Assembly: GCA_946612625.1 (NCBI GenBank)
Contig: CAMOEW010000002.1
Coordinates: forward strand, 1-64,000
DNA: 64,000 nucleotides
Source: an uncultured Prevotella sp.
GTDB taxonomy: Bacteria; Bacteroidota; Bacteroidia; Bacteroidales; Bacteroidaceae
Direction of reading: 5' to 3'
A model generated the notes under the pieces. It was not told the origin of the DNA and did not search any database. It saw only the letters and a list, made by a program, of their open reading frames with translations. Each line of letters begins with the position of its first letter. The first letter of the stretch is position 1. A program made the translations under genes and the position numbers. Positions 18,404 through 27,634 of the stretch are shown here, in pieces.

Positions 18404-19897
18404 CTATAGAGTTACTCCGTTCTTAAAAATTGAAATCTCGCTATAGCCGTTCTCCTCGTTGCGCGATTTCTCGCCGCTTGCGACTGCCAGCACTTTGTCA
18501 ATGAACTCAGGAACAAGTTCCTTCATTGTTCGACCCTCAATAAGCTGTCCTGCAGAGAAGTCTATCCAGTTGGACTTACGAGCTGCGAGAGAGGGATTCG
18601 TAGCAATCTTCATCGTAGGGATGAACGTGCCGAACGGCGTGCCACGACCTGTCGTGAACAAAACTATCTGACATCCTGCCGAAGCCAATGCTGTAGCAGC
18701 CACAAGGTCGTTGCCAGGAGCCGAAAGCAGATTCAGTCCGGTTTCCTTTAGGCGATCGCCATATTCGAGTACGCCACTTACTGGCGCGCGTCCGCATTTC
18801 TGCGTACAACCGAGAGCCTTGTCCTCAAGTGTTGAGATACCCCCGGCTTTATTACCCGGTGACGGATTTTCACCCACCGGCTCACCATGGGAGAGGAAAT
18901 AGTTCTTGAAGTTGTTGATCATTAAAACGGTTTGGTCGAACAAGTCGCGCGTCTCGCAGCGGTTCATCAGTATGGTTTCGGCACCGAACATCTCGGGAAC
19001 CTCGGTGAGCACCGACGTACCGCCCTGTGCCACAAGCCAGTCGCTGAACTCGCCGACGAGAGGGTTGGCAGTAATGCCGCTGAAACCGTCGCTACCGCCA
19101 CATTTCAGACCTACGCGCAGCTTGCTCACCGACACATCCTCACGTTTGTCTTCCTTAGCTTTCTTGTATAGACTGCGCAGAATCTCCATTCCTGCCTCTA
19201 TTTCGTCGCCGTCAACCTGCTGGGTTACGAGCAGTTTAATGCGATCCTTGTCGTAGTCGCCAAGCATCTCCATGAACTGGTCGGGCTGGTTGTTCTCGCA
19301 TCCGAGGCTGAGCACAAGCACAGCTCCTGCATTGGGGTGGAGTACTATGTCGCGTAGAACCTTACGAGTATTCTCGTGGTCACCGCTGAGTTGCGAACAG
19401 CCGTAGTTATGATGCCACGCATGGATGGCGTCAATACCCTCGCAGTGGGTTTCTGCTATCAGATTATGTACAAGTCTCTCTGCTATGCCGTTGACGCAAC
19501 CAACAGTAGGAACAATCCAGATTTCGTTGCGAACGCCAACCTCGCCGTTCTTGCGTACGTATCCCTTGAAGGTACGCTTTTCGTTGGCAATATTAAGTTT
19601 CTCGTTAACAGGCGCGTATGTATATTCTAGTGTTCCCGATAGATTGGTCTTCAGGTTGTTTTCATTCACCCAGTCACCCATTTTCAGGTCTTCCTTTGCA
19701 TGACCGATGGGATAGCCATACTTGATAATGTCGGTTCCCTTGGGAGCATCCACAATTAACACTTTGTGACCGGCGGGAGTGTCTTGGTTCAGTGTGACAG
19801 TCTTTCCGTCAATCTCGATTTCATCGCCTTTTTTCTTCGGCTGCAGACAAACGACTACGCTGTCAGCAGGATTAATTTTAATAAAAGTTTGTTCCAT
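18404..19897 (-). CDS. uxaA: Altronate dehydratase
   Basis: Dehydrates D-altronate to 2-keto-3-deoxygluconate in galacturonate breakdown. The 497-residue protein contains the N-terminal SAF-like domain (about residues 5-95) and the large C-terminal catalytic domain, with HNYGCSQLSGDHENT and LKCGGSDGFSGITANP carrying the typical Cys/His metal environment. It lies 30 bases downstream of the LacI-type regulator. Its product is the substrate of KDG kinase, encoded divergently at 21133. uxaB and uxaC are not in the window. Confidence 0.94.
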   Translation of the reverse strand: MEQTFIKINPADSVVVCLQPKKKGDEIEIDGKTVTLNQDTPAGHKVLIVDAPKGTDIIKYGYPIGHAKEDLKMGDWVNENNLKTNLSGTLEYTYAPVNEKLNIANEKRTFKGYVRKNGEVGVRNEIWIVPTVGCVNGIAERLVHNLIAETHCEGIDAIHAWHHNYGCSQLSGDHENTRKVLRDIVLHPNAGAVLVLSLGCENNQPDQFMEMLGDYDKDRIKLLVTQQVDGDEIEAGMEILRSLYKKAKEDKREDVSVSKLRVGLKCGGSDGFSGITANPLVGEFSDWLVAQGGTSVLTEVPEMFGAETILMNRCETRDLFDQTVLMINNFKNYFLSHGEPVGENPSPGNKAGGISTLEDKALGCTQKCGRAPVSGVLEYGDRLKETGLNLLSAPGNDLVAATALASAGCQIVLFTTGRGTPFGTFIPTMKIATNPSLAARKSNWIDFSAGQLIEGRTMKELVPEFIDKVLAVASGEKSRNEENGYSEISIFKNGVTL

Positions 19898-19927
19898 AAA
19901 GTAGTTGTTTTATTTTATTTCATCAAA

Positions 19928-20998
19928 TTATCCTATATTAGTGCGCCGGTAGAATTCGGCATTCTCCTTTGTAAGTATCTCTATTGGCATATAGTTAACT
20001 GCCGTTACTTCACGTTTCAATACAATGGCATTGAACAATGCCTCTACACTGGCGTAACCCTGCATGTAGGCGTGCTGCGCAATTAAGAATGAAATGCTGC
20101 CCTGGCGTATGCATTCATGGTTCTTAGGCACCATGTCGTAGCCCATGATCCAGTGGTTGCGCAGATTAGTACGTAGCAGATACTCGCCCACGATGTGTGC
20201 TTTCGAGTTGAACGTGATGCAGTGGTGTACCAAGGTGTGCTCTTTAAAGAACTTTCCGAGGATGTCGTCATATTTCTCGCGCTTTTCATTCATGGGCAAA
20301 TCCACTTCGGTAATCTTTATCTCAGGGAAGTGGTCGCTCATGTAGTGGCGAAATCCAGTTTCGCGGTTTGCTTGTTGCTTAGAGCCTACCAGTCCGTTGC
20401 TGGTCTGTTTCACTATTGCTATCTCTTTTTCCTGCTTGGCGATGAGCATCAGCATCTTGGCAGCGAAATACCCGCTGGCGAAAGAGTCTTGCCCGAAGAA
20501 TGCCAGAGGCTGAAGGTCGGGCATGTAGCTGTCGAGCAACACGTATGGTATATTCTCTTCGTTAAGCTTGTCGGTGAACTTAATCATCAAGTCAAGGGCA
20601 ACAGGCACTATGACGATACCGTTGGGCTTTTCTTCCAACACTTCCTTAGACACTTTTTGGAAGGAAGCCTGGCTGAAGCGTTCGTAGTATATGAATTTCA
20701 CCGTAATGCCGAAGTCGCGGCGACGCTCGCAGGCTGCTTTGGCCCCTTCTTCAATCTCGTCCCAGTAGGCTTCGTTGTCGTGTTTAGGGATGATGCAAAA
20801 GAACTTGTAACTTTTATTGTATGCCAATGCCGATGCGTACATATTCGGTTGGTAGTCCATCTCCTCGAGAGCCTTGTTCACTTTCTCCAGAGCTTTTTTC
20901 GAAACATTCGGACGATTGTGCAGAACGCGATCCACAGTGCCTACCGAGACGCCTGCACGTTCTGCGATGTCTTTAATTCTAATATTGTTTGATGCCAT
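19928..20998 (-). CDS. LacI-family transcriptional regulator
   Basis: A 356-residue repressor or activator with an N-terminal helix-turn-helix (RIKDIAERAGVSVGTVDRVL, residues 6-25) and hinge (NKALEEMDYQPN), then a periplasmic-binding-protein-like sugar domain. ATG at 20996-20998 (MASNNIRIKD) is preferred over the track start because the promoter at 21007-21038 lies upstream of it. It heads the uxaA operon and is divergent from kdgK and eda, so it most likely controls uronate catabolism in response to a pathway sugar acid. The palindrome at 21042-21061 is its probable operator. Confidence 0.9.
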   Translation of the reverse strand: MASNNIRIKDIAERAGVSVGTVDRVLHNRPNVSKKALEKVNKALEEMDYQPNMYASALAYNKSYKFFCIIPKHDNEAYWDEIEEGAKAACERRRDFGITVKFIYYERFSQASFQKVSKEVLEEKPNGIVIVPVALDLMIKFTDKLNEENIPYVLLDSYMPDLQPLAFFGQDSFASGYFAAKMLMLIAKQEKEIAIVKQTSNGLVGSKQQANRETGFRHYMSDHFPEIKITEVDLPMNEKREKYDDILGKFFKEHTLVHHCITFNSKAHIVGEYLLRTNLRNHWIMGYDMVPKNHECIRQGSISFLIAQHAYMQGYASVEALFNAIVLKREVTAVNYMPIEILTKENAEFYRRTNIG

Positions 20999-21006
20999 AA
21001 TTATTG

Positions 21007-21038
21007 CAAAAGTACAAATTAAAAGTGAGACGCACAAA
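21007..21038 (-). promoter_or_regulatory. Promoter of the LacI regulator and uxaA operon
   Basis: Minus-strand TTTG (21035-21038), 20 bases, TACTTTTG (21007-21014), a full match to the Bacteroidetes consensus, 8 bases from the regulator's ATG region. An octamer CGCACAAA here (21031-21038) recurs at 21086-21093 on the plus strand. Confidence 0.75.
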
Positions 21039-21041
21039 TTT

Positions 21042-21061
21042 TCAGCAAGAAATTTTGCTGA
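21042..21061. promoter_or_regulatory. Probable operator for the LacI-type regulator
   Basis: TCAGCAAGAAATTTTGCTGA is an inverted repeat with perfect 7-base arms and a 6-base spacer. It overlaps the -33 box of kdgK (TTTG, 21054-21057) and touches the region just upstream of the regulator's own -33 box, so a bound protein could control both directions. Confidence 0.65.
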
Positions 21062-21084
21062 TTAAAAAAAATGTATTACTTTTG
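21054..21084 (+). promoter_or_regulatory. Promoter of kdgK-eda
   Basis: TTTG (21054-21057), 19 bases, TACTTTTG (21077-21084). The kdgK ATG is at 21133, leaving a leader of about 40 bases. Confidence 0.75.
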
Positions 21085-21132
21085 TCGCACAAACAAATTA
21101 TTATAGTCTATTAAACATTAAATTAAAAAAAC

Positions 21133-22155
21133 ATGGCTAAAATTGTAACATTGGGCGAGATTATGCTTCGCCTGTCGCCTCAAGGCAACGACCGTTTCAT
21201 TCAGAGTGAATCTTTTCGCATCATCCCTGGCGGTGGTGAGGCTAATGTAGCTATATCATTGGCTAACTATGGTCACGATGCCTATTTCGTGTCTAAACTG
21301 CCAAAACATGAGATTGGTCAGATTGCTGTAAATGCAATGCGCCGCTATGGAGTGAACACTCAGTTTATTGCCCGTGGAGGCGAGCGCGTGGGTCTGTATT
21401 ATGCAGAGACAGGAGCTTCTATGCGTCCTTCGAAGGTGATTTACGATCGTGCGCATTCGTCTATCGCAGAGGCTGACCCGAAAGACTTCGACTTCGACGC
21501 AATCATGGAGGGTGCAGCATGGTTTCACTGGTCAGGAATCACTCCTGCAATTTCCGACAAGGCTGCCGAACTGACGAAACTGGCTTGCGAGGCTGCAAAA
21601 CGTCACAATGTTTGTGTATCTGTTGACCTTAATTTCCGCAAGAAACTGTGGACCAGTGAGAAGGCAATTTCGATTATGCGCCCACTAATGAAATATGTCG
21701 ATGTATGTATCGGCAACGAGGAAGATGCAGAACTTTGCCTCGGCTTTAAGCCTGATGCCGACGTTGAGGGAGGCAAGACCGACGCTGCGGGCTATGAGGG
21801 AATCTTCAAGCAGATGCGCGAGGAGTTTGGCTTCAAGTATGTGGTATCTACTTTGCGTGAGAGCTTCTCGGCTACATTCAACGGCTGGAAGGCTCTTATA
21901 TACGATGGCAAGGAGTTCTATCAGTCTAAGCGTTATGAAATCAATCCTATTATCGACCGCGTAGGTGGTGGCGACTCGTTCTCTGGCGGTCTTATCCACG
22001 GTCTGCTGACGAAGCCGACTCAAGGCGAGGCTCTTGAGTTTGCTGTTGCAGCATCTGCCTTGAAGCACACTATCAACGGCGACTTCAACCTAGTATCTGT
22101 AGAAGAGGTAGAATCGCTTGCCGGCGGTAATGCCAGCGGACGCGTACAACGATAG
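21133..22155 (+). CDS. kdgK: 2-dehydro-3-deoxygluconokinase
   Basis: PfkB/ribokinase-family sugar kinase, 340 residues, that phosphorylates 2-keto-3-deoxygluconate to KDPG with ATP. Recognised by the N-terminal GGGEANVAISLANYG, the substrate region RVGLYYAETGASMRPSKV and the C-terminal anion-hole/base motif DRVGGGDSFSGGL. It is followed by eda after 39 bases, so the pair converts the product of UxaA into pyruvate and glyceraldehyde-3-phosphate. The gene is divergent from the regulator and uxaA. Confidence 0.94.
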   Translation: MAKIVTLGEIMLRLSPQGNDRFIQSESFRIIPGGGEANVAISLANYGHDAYFVSKLPKHEIGQIAVNAMRRYGVNTQFIARGGERVGLYYAETGASMRPSKVIYDRAHSSIAEADPKDFDFDAIMEGAAWFHWSGITPAISDKAAELTKLACEAAKRHNVCVSVDLNFRKKLWTSEKAISIMRPLMKYVDVCIGNEEDAELCLGFKPDADVEGGKTDAAGYEGIFKQMREEFGFKYVVSTLRESFSATFNGWKALIYDGKEFYQSKRYEINPIIDRVGGGDSFSGGLIHGLLTKPTQGEALEFAVAASALKHTINGDFNLVSVEEVESLAGGNASGRVQR

Positions 22156-22194
22156 TGTTTTTGTACAATAGTTAAAAAACAATAAAATAGTCAA

Positions 22195-22863
22195 ATGGCA
22201 AAGTTTGATAAGATAGCCGTATTGAAGAAAATCGGCGATACAGGTATGGTCCCTGTATTCTACAACAAAGACCTTGAGGTATGTAAGAACGTGGTGAAGG
22301 CCTGCTATGAGGGCGGCGTTCGCGCATTCGAGTTTACAAACCGCGGCGACTTCGCACAGGAAGTGTTCGGCGAGCTTGTGAAGTGGGCCGACAAGGAGTG
22401 CCCTGAGCTGGCACTCGGTATCGGCAGTGTTGTTGACGCTCCCACAGCAGCACTCTACATTCAGTTGGGTGCCAACTTCGTAGTAGGACCGCTGTTCAAT
22501 CCCGACATTGCACCAGTCTGCAACCGCCGCCTCATACCTTATTGCCCTGGCTGTATGACCGTCAGCGAGATTGGCAAGGCCCAGGAGATGGGCTGCGACC
22601 TGACAAAGGTATTCCCCGGCGACGTTGTCGGACCGAACATGATTAAGGGGCTAAAGGCTCCGATGCCATGGTCTAAGATTATGGTTACCGGTGGTGTTGC
22701 TCCCGATGAGGAGAATCTAAAGAGCTGGTTTAAGGCTGGTGTGTTCTGCGTTGGCATGGGTTCGAAGCTCTTCCCTGGCGACAAGGTGAAGGCCGGCGAC
22801 TGGCAGTATGTTACCGACAAGTGCAAGGAAGCACTCGGATATGTTGCCAAGGCTCGCGCATAA
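22195..22863 (+). CDS. eda: KDPG/KHG aldolase
   Basis: Class I aldolase of 222 residues that splits 2-keto-3-deoxy-6-phosphogluconate into pyruvate and glyceraldehyde-3-phosphate. The Schiff-base lysine is in DLTKVFPGD, the general acid-base Glu is in [11 protein letters not shown], and the phosphate-binding glycines are in MVTGGV. Last enzyme of the uronate branch and terminal gene of the kdgK operon: a perfect hairpin with a T run begins 17 bases after its stop. Confidence 0.95.
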   Translation: MAKFDKIAVLKKIGDTGMVPVFYNKDLEVCKNVVKACYEGGVRAFEFTNRGDFAQEVFGELVKWADKECPELALGIGSVVDAPTAALYIQLGANFVVGPLFNPDIAPVCNRRLIPYCPGCMTVSEIGKAQEMGCDLTKVFPGDVVGPNMIKGLKAPMPWSKIMVTGGVAPDEENLKSWFKAGVFCVGMGSKLFPGDKVKAGDWQYVTDKCKEALGYVAKARA

Positions 22864-22879
22864 ACGTTACATACTTAAA

Positions 22880-22914
22880 GACCCAATATGGCTTATGGCT
22901 ATATTGGGTCTTTT
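22880..22914 (+). terminator. Hairpin after eda that holds the next start codon
   Basis: GACCCAATAT (22880-22889) and ATATTGGGTC (22901-22910) form a perfect 10-bp stem, extendable by A-T pairs, with an 11-base loop and a TTTT tail. It has the form of an intrinsic terminator for kdgK-eda. The loop (22890-22900) contains the ATG at 22895, the best start of the following kinase gene, so termination and kinase translation appear mutually exclusive. Confidence 0.75.
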
Positions 22915-25900
22915 CCTATTCTCAAATTGTTCCGGCGATGACGCATACCACCGCATAGATAGTTTGAACATGCAGTCTTATTATTGGCATTACCGGAATA
23001 TCGACTCTACAGAATATTATGCGTCGAAAGCCTTGAACGAGTCGGCATCGTACAATGACGGGCGTGCCGAGGCCCTTAATAATCTTGCCTTCGTGAATAT
23101 TATCCGGATGAACTATGCGGACGCGCGTCGGCAACTCAATGAGGCAGTGCAAATTACCGACAATCAGGTTGAGCTTCTCATTGCCTACATCCAGCAGATG
23201 CGTCTCTGCCAGCGGATGTCAGATAACCGCGAGTTCTATGCTTTCCGTGAGCGCGCCATGAATTGTCTAAGGCGCATAAACGAGGAGCGTGACATGTTGT
23301 CACCACGTCTTCAACAGCGAATGATATATGCTGACAGCGAATATGCCATTGTCTGTTCCACATATTTTTATTATGTTGGTCTGGAAGACAAGTCACGTGA
23401 GGCTCTCAACGAGATTGATCCTAACGGTGCTGTCAGCAACGACACAGCACAATTGCTGAACTATTTATATAATGTGGGGGCCGGAGGCATTATCACCAAT
23501 GGCAGTGCCGTGGAAATCCAGCAACAGGAGTTCGACTGTCTTGTACGCTGCCTACAGATTGCCGGTCAGCACGGATATACATATTTCATTGCCAATTCAC
23601 TTGAGGCTCTGTCGGAGCATCTGATGGTGGCTGATGTTCGCAATCGTCTTATTGCGGTCAATCCTCCGGCAATACGTATGATAAATCCTGACGGTGTGAG
23701 CGACTCACTCTTGGCAGGAAATCTTGCTGAGCGTAGCCTGTGGCTGTTCCAAGAGTTTGGCGACGTGTATCAGATTTCAGGTGCCTATCGCACTCTGGCA
23801 TCGTGCTATCATAGTATAGGCGACTATGAGACCGCCCTATACAATCTTAATCTCGCCTTGTCCGACGATAAAATCAACCAGGCTCCCGACCTTGTGGCAA
23901 GCATACGTGAGCAAATGTCGGTAGCATATTCTGCCATGAACAACAAGGAGGCGAGCGACATCAGCCGCAACATCTACCTTGACCTGCAGGAGCAGACTCG
24001 CCAAGACCGTTATCTTGAAGCCCGTGCTGCGATGTACGATGAGACATCGATGCAGCTCAACCTCATGATAGCGGCTGTAATGGGTGCCATCATTCTGCTC
24101 GTGTTGTCGCTATGGCTGTTTCAGCGTCTTGGTCGTCGTGGACGCGACGGTCATTCACTCGACCATCTGCTTATCCCTTTACGCCAGTGGAAAGAGGAAA
24201 ACGGGCATCAGATGGCCGAGCTTGAAGAACGATATGATGAGATACAGGAGCATCGTGCCGTCAGCCAGCTACATATACGCAACCAGCGAAGGTTGAACAT
24301 CGAGAACCGTGCCAAGATTTCACTCGTTAACAGTATTACTCCGCTCATCGACCGTATGAAGCACTGCATCGACAATCAGCGATTCTCTCATGATGCGGCG
24401 CAGCTTGACTATGTACGCGAGCTTACCGACAAAATCAACGAACAGAACGACATCCTTACACATTGGATTCAGTTGCGCCAAGGCGAATTGAACATACACG
24501 TCGAAAGTTTCCCACTGCAGACGGTCTTTGATATTGTTGCCCGCAGTAAGATGTCATTTTCGCTCAAGGGCATCAGCCTCGATGTTCAGCCTACTTCCAG
24601 CATTGTGAAAGCCGACCGCATTCTTACGCTTTTCATGATCAACACCCTTGCCGATAATTCTCGGAAGTTTTCGAAGGCTGGCGGCCGTGTTACCATTAGA
24701 AGTAACGAAACAGATGGTTTTGTTGAGATAAGCGTAGCTGACGACGGTAGAGGTATGAGTGCCGACGAACTAAACCGCATCTTCAATATTGAGCGTATGG
24801 CACAGACCGGCAGCGGCGGTCACGGATTCGGACTGCTTAACTGCCGAGGCATTATCGAGAAATACAAGAAGGTGAGTCAGATATTCAGTGTCTGCACAAT
24901 TGGTGCAGAGAGCAAGGAGGGCATAGGCAGTCGTTTCTTTTTCCGTTTGCCCAAGGGTATGCGTCGTGCTTTGCTCCTTATCGTCGTTCTCGCCTCTCAT
25001 CTTATCTCCATCCACTCCCAGACGTTTACAGCCAAGGCTCGCCAGTTTGCTGACTCGGCTTATTTATCCAATCTCAACGGGACATATGAACGAACATTGG
25101 TATTTGCCGACTCATGTCGTTTTTATCTTAACCGCCATTACCGGCAGCATGTAAAGGGCGGCATAGACTTAATGGTCGGTGAAGGCGATACAGAGCTTCT
25201 CGCATCCGAGATTAAATGGTTTCACGATTCGCTCAAGATCGACTATCAGGTGATACTCGACATCCGCAACGAAAGTGCTGTGGCAGCTCTTGCCCTTCAT
25301 AAGTGGCAGCTATATACATATAATAATAAGGTATATACTCAGCTCTTCAAGGAGCTGAGTGCCGACGACACTCTTGCCGGCTATTGCCGTATGATGAGCC
25401 GTTCGCAAACCAACAAGACGATAGCCGTCATCATACTTGTCATCATGCTTATCCTGATACCGCCAGGATATTATCTGCTCTATTATCGTCACCGACTTTA
25501 TTATCGTTTTTGCGTTGAGCGTATCAAGACAGTCAACGAGATACTGTTGGGCGACAGCAGTGCCCGCCAGAAACTATCACAGATAGAACCGCTTACCCAC
25601 GAAGAATATCCTGACGAGTTGCAACGTGTGGTCGAAGAGATAGTGCGTACCCTCAACGATTCCATCAAGTTGCGTGAGCAGAAGGATGTCAATATGGAAT
25701 TGGCAGAAGACGAATTGCGGCGTGCTGAGTATGAAGTAAACATGCTTCATGTCAGCAATTCTGTGCTCGACAATTGCCTATCAACCCTAAAGCACGAAAC
25801 GATGTACTATCCGTCACGCATTCGCCAGCTCGTTGATGAGCATAGCGTCAACATGGATGCACTACGTGAGGTTGTGGCATATTATCGCGACCTGTATTGC

Positions 25901-26308
25901 CTGCTTAGTCAGCAGGCAATGCGTCAGATAGAGCGCATAAAGATTCATATCGGCTCTATTAACAACGGCATCCTTGGCGATGCAGAGATGCTTGGCTATA
26001 TGAAAGAGATTCTTCTCAGAGAGGGTGGGGGAGCCGAGCGTGATGTCAGGATCGAGGCTGTTGATACACAGCGAAGCGATGGTGCGAGATACGCTGAGAT
26101 GATTGTTCCGATGCCACGATTGTCGTTAACAGCCGAGGAACTTGCCACGCTTTTTACTCCTAAGCCGCAGAATATTCCATATCTCATCTGTCGCCAGATA
26201 GTACGTGAACACGGCGAGGCTACCAATCGTCGAGGTTGCGGAATTGCAGCTGGGCGCGAAGGCCGTTTGGTAGTAATCAGAATAATTCTCCCGCGGAGTA
26301 ACAAATAG
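22895..26308 (+). CDS. Giant hybrid sensor kinase (DUF5112/HATPase/DUF5113)
   Basis: An approximately 1137-residue membrane sensor kinase of a Bacteroidetes-specific type. Order from the ATG at 22895: lipoprotein-like signal (MAILGLFLFSNC), TPR sensor region about 20-385, membrane segment about 390-410, kinase core, second signal-like segment (MRRALLLIVVLASHLIS, from 689), outside region, membrane segment (AVIILVIMLILIPPGYYLL), and DUF5113 region. The first core has HATPase motifs (NTLADNSRKF, VADDGRGM, GSGGHGFGLL) but Asn 479 where the phosphoacceptor His is expected (SLVNSITPLIDR). The C-terminal part has an H-box-like KHETMYYP (His 967) but a poor ATPase. The response regulator follows 9 bases later. 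Starts further upstream (22808, 22841) overlap eda. Confidence 0.8.
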   Translation: MAILGLFLFSNCSGDDAYHRIDSLNMQSYYWHYRNIDSTEYYASKALNESASYNDGRAEALNNLAFVNIIRMNYADARRQLNEAVQITDNQVELLIAYIQQMRLCQRMSDNREFYAFRERAMNCLRRINEERDMLSPRLQQRMIYADSEYAIVCSTYFYYVGLEDKSREALNEIDPNGAVSNDTAQLLNYLYNVGAGGIITNGSAVEIQQQEFDCLVRCLQIAGQHGYTYFIANSLEALSEHLMVADVRNRLIAVNPPAIRMINPDGVSDSLLAGNLAERSLWLFQEFGDVYQISGAYRTLASCYHSIGDYETALYNLNLALSDDKINQAPDLVASIREQMSVAYSAMNNKEASDISRNIYLDLQEQTRQDRYLEARAAMYDETSMQLNLMIAAVMGAIILLVLSLWLFQRLGRRGRDGHSLDHLLIPLRQWKEENGHQMAELEERYDEIQEHRAVSQLHIRNQRRLNIENRAKISLVNSITPLIDRMKHCIDNQRFSHDAAQLDYVRELTDKINEQNDILTHWIQLRQGELNIHVESFPLQTVFDIVARSKMSFSLKGISLDVQPTSSIVKADRILTLFMINTLADNSRKFSKAGGRVTIRSNETDGFVEISVADDGRGMSADELNRIFNIERMAQTGSGGHGFGLLNCRGIIEKYKKVSQIFSVCTIGAESKEGIGSRFFFRLPKGMRRALLLIVVLASHLISIHSQTFTAKARQFADSAYLSNLNGTYERTLVFADSCRFYLNRHYRQHVKGGIDLMVGEGDTELLASEIKWFHDSLKIDYQVILDIRNESAVAALALHKWQLYTYNNKVYTQLFKELSADDTLAGYCRMMSRSQTNKTIAVIILVIMLILIPPGYYLLYYRHRLYYRFCVERIKTVNEILLGDSSARQKLSQIEPLTHEEYPDELQRVVEEIVRTLNDSIKLREQKDVNMELAEDELRRAEYEVNMLHVSNSVLDNCLSTLKHETMYYPSRIRQLVDEHSVNMDALREVVAYYRDLYCLLSQQAMRQIERIKIHIGSINNGILGDAEMLGYMKEILLREGGGAERDVRIEAVDTQRSDGARYAEMIVPMPRLSLTAEELATLFTPKPQNIPYLICRQIVREHGEATNRRGCGIAAGREGRLVVIRIILPRSNK

Positions 26309-26317
26309 TAAAATAGT

Positions 26318-27046
26318 ATGATGAATCGTTTTAGTGTGATAATTGTAGAGGACGTGCCCCTCGAACTGAAAGGCACAGAAGGTATAGTGCGTAACGACAT
26401 TCCAGAAGCCGAGATTATAGGTACGGCAGAGAATGAGCAAGAGTATTGGCGACTGCTGAAGAAGCAGCTGCCCGACCTCGTTCTGCTTGACCTCGGGCTT
26501 GGTGGCAGTACAACCATAGGTGTAGAGATATGCCGTCAGACGAAAGAAATGCACCACGATGTAAAGATTCTCATTTTCACCGGCGAGATACTCAACGAGA
26601 AGCTGTGGGTTGATGTTCTCGATGCCGGTGCCGACGGCATTATCCTGAAGACAGGCGAGTTGCTCACACGCAGTGATGTACGCTCAGTGATGGAAGGCAA
26701 GCAGCTGGTGTTTAACGAGCCCATATTAAAGAAGATTGTTGAGCGTTTCAAGCATAGCGTGAGTAGTCAGCTTGCACGTCAGGAGGCTTTGGTGGATTAC
26801 GAGATTGACGAGTACGACGAACGTTTCCTGCGTCATCTTGCCCTTGGCTATACCAAAGAACAAATAACCAATCTTCGTGGCATGCCTTTCGGTGTGAAGA
26901 GTCTTGAGAAGCGGCAAAACGAGCTTGTTCAGAAACTGTTTCCTGACGGCAACGGCCGTCTTGGCATCAATGCCACACGCCTTGTCGTACGTGCGCTTGA
27001 GCTTAGAATCCTCGACATTGACAATCTTGAACCAGATGCGGAGTAG
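26318..27046 (+). CDS. Response regulator with LuxR-like C terminus
   Basis: A 242-residue two-component response regulator: receiver domain at residues 1-125 with acidic pocket in IIVEDVP, phosphoacceptor Asp in LVLLDLGLG, Thr in ILIFTGE and Lys in IILKTGE. The C-terminal region (FLRHLALGYTKEQITNLRGM onward) resembles a LuxR-type helix-turn-helix, of the sort labelled DUF5932 in partners of DUF5113 kinases. It follows the kinase by 9 bases and is surely its partner. Its DNA targets are unknown. Confidence 0.85.
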   Translation: MMNRFSVIIVEDVPLELKGTEGIVRNDIPEAEIIGTAENEQEYWRLLKKQLPDLVLLDLGLGGSTTIGVEICRQTKEMHHDVKILIFTGEILNEKLWVDVLDAGADGIILKTGELLTRSDVRSVMEGKQLVFNEPILKKIVERFKHSVSSQLARQEALVDYEIDEYDERFLRHLALGYTKEQITNLRGMPFGVKSLEKRQNELVQKLFPDGNGRLGINATRLVVRALELRILDIDNLEPDAE

Positions 27047-27617
27047 TTTGCCATATATTGCAGTATCGCTGATTGGCATACAGTTGTTGCTCATCCTTGT
27101 GTCATGGCTTCTCAGTGCCGTAATGCCCGATTCCGGTATCAGCAGTCTTATTAGCAGCGAGGGTGTGCGCTGGTATTTCGGTCAATGGGTCGATTGGGTT
27201 GCCAGTCCGGTACTCGTATGGATTATTCTGGCATCGAGTGCCTGGGGTGTAGCCAGGTCTCAGTTGTTGACACTTCGTCGTCCGCTGTCTTATCGCGACC
27301 GTATGGCGCTTCGCCTCGCGTGCGTACTTATTATTATATATATAGCAGTGATAGCAATGCTGGCATTTGTTCCACACGCCGTGTTGCTCAGTGTCAGCGG
27401 TTCACTGTTTCCGTCGCCATTCAGTGCCAGCATTGTTCCGATTGTATTGCTCGGAGTGATTGTCTTTGCCGTCACTTTCAGCCTTGTTTCCGGCCGTATG
27501 ACTCTCACTGCCGTTTACGACTCATTAATTTCGGGTATTAGCAATGCTTCCCATCTGATATTGTTTTATATCCTATTAATTCAAATTTATTACAGTTTCA
27601 TGTTCGTTTTCTTTTAA
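27036..27617 (+). CDS. AbgT-like integral membrane protein, short
   Basis: A 193-residue hydrophobic protein with about five membrane segments. The opening, with SSLISSEGVRWYFGQWV after the first segment, resembles the start of AbgT-family p-aminobenzoyl-glutamate transporters, which are about 500 residues, so this is either a compact relative or a conserved fragment. The track start at 26904 lies inside the response regulator; ATG at 27036 overlaps its last codons by 11 bases and gives a clean membrane protein. Last gene of the kinase operon. A transported substrate cannot be assigned. Confidence 0.6.
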   Translation: MRSSLPYIAVSLIGIQLLLILVSWLLSAVMPDSGISSLISSEGVRWYFGQWVDWVASPVLVWIILASSAWGVARSQLLTLRRPLSYRDRMALRLACVLIIIYIAVIAMLAFVPHAVLLSVSGSLFPSPFSASIVPIVLLGVIVFAVTFSLVSGRMTLTAVYDSLISGISNASHLILFYILLIQIYYSFMFVFF

Positions 27618-27634
27618 ACCATAACTTTTAGGTA

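Noticed and set aside
22808-26308. Fusion of two genes by sequencing error or frameshift
   Set aside because: The frame is open throughout with coding-like codons, and one-chain DUF5112/DUF5113 proteins of about 1100 residues are what I recall for the family.
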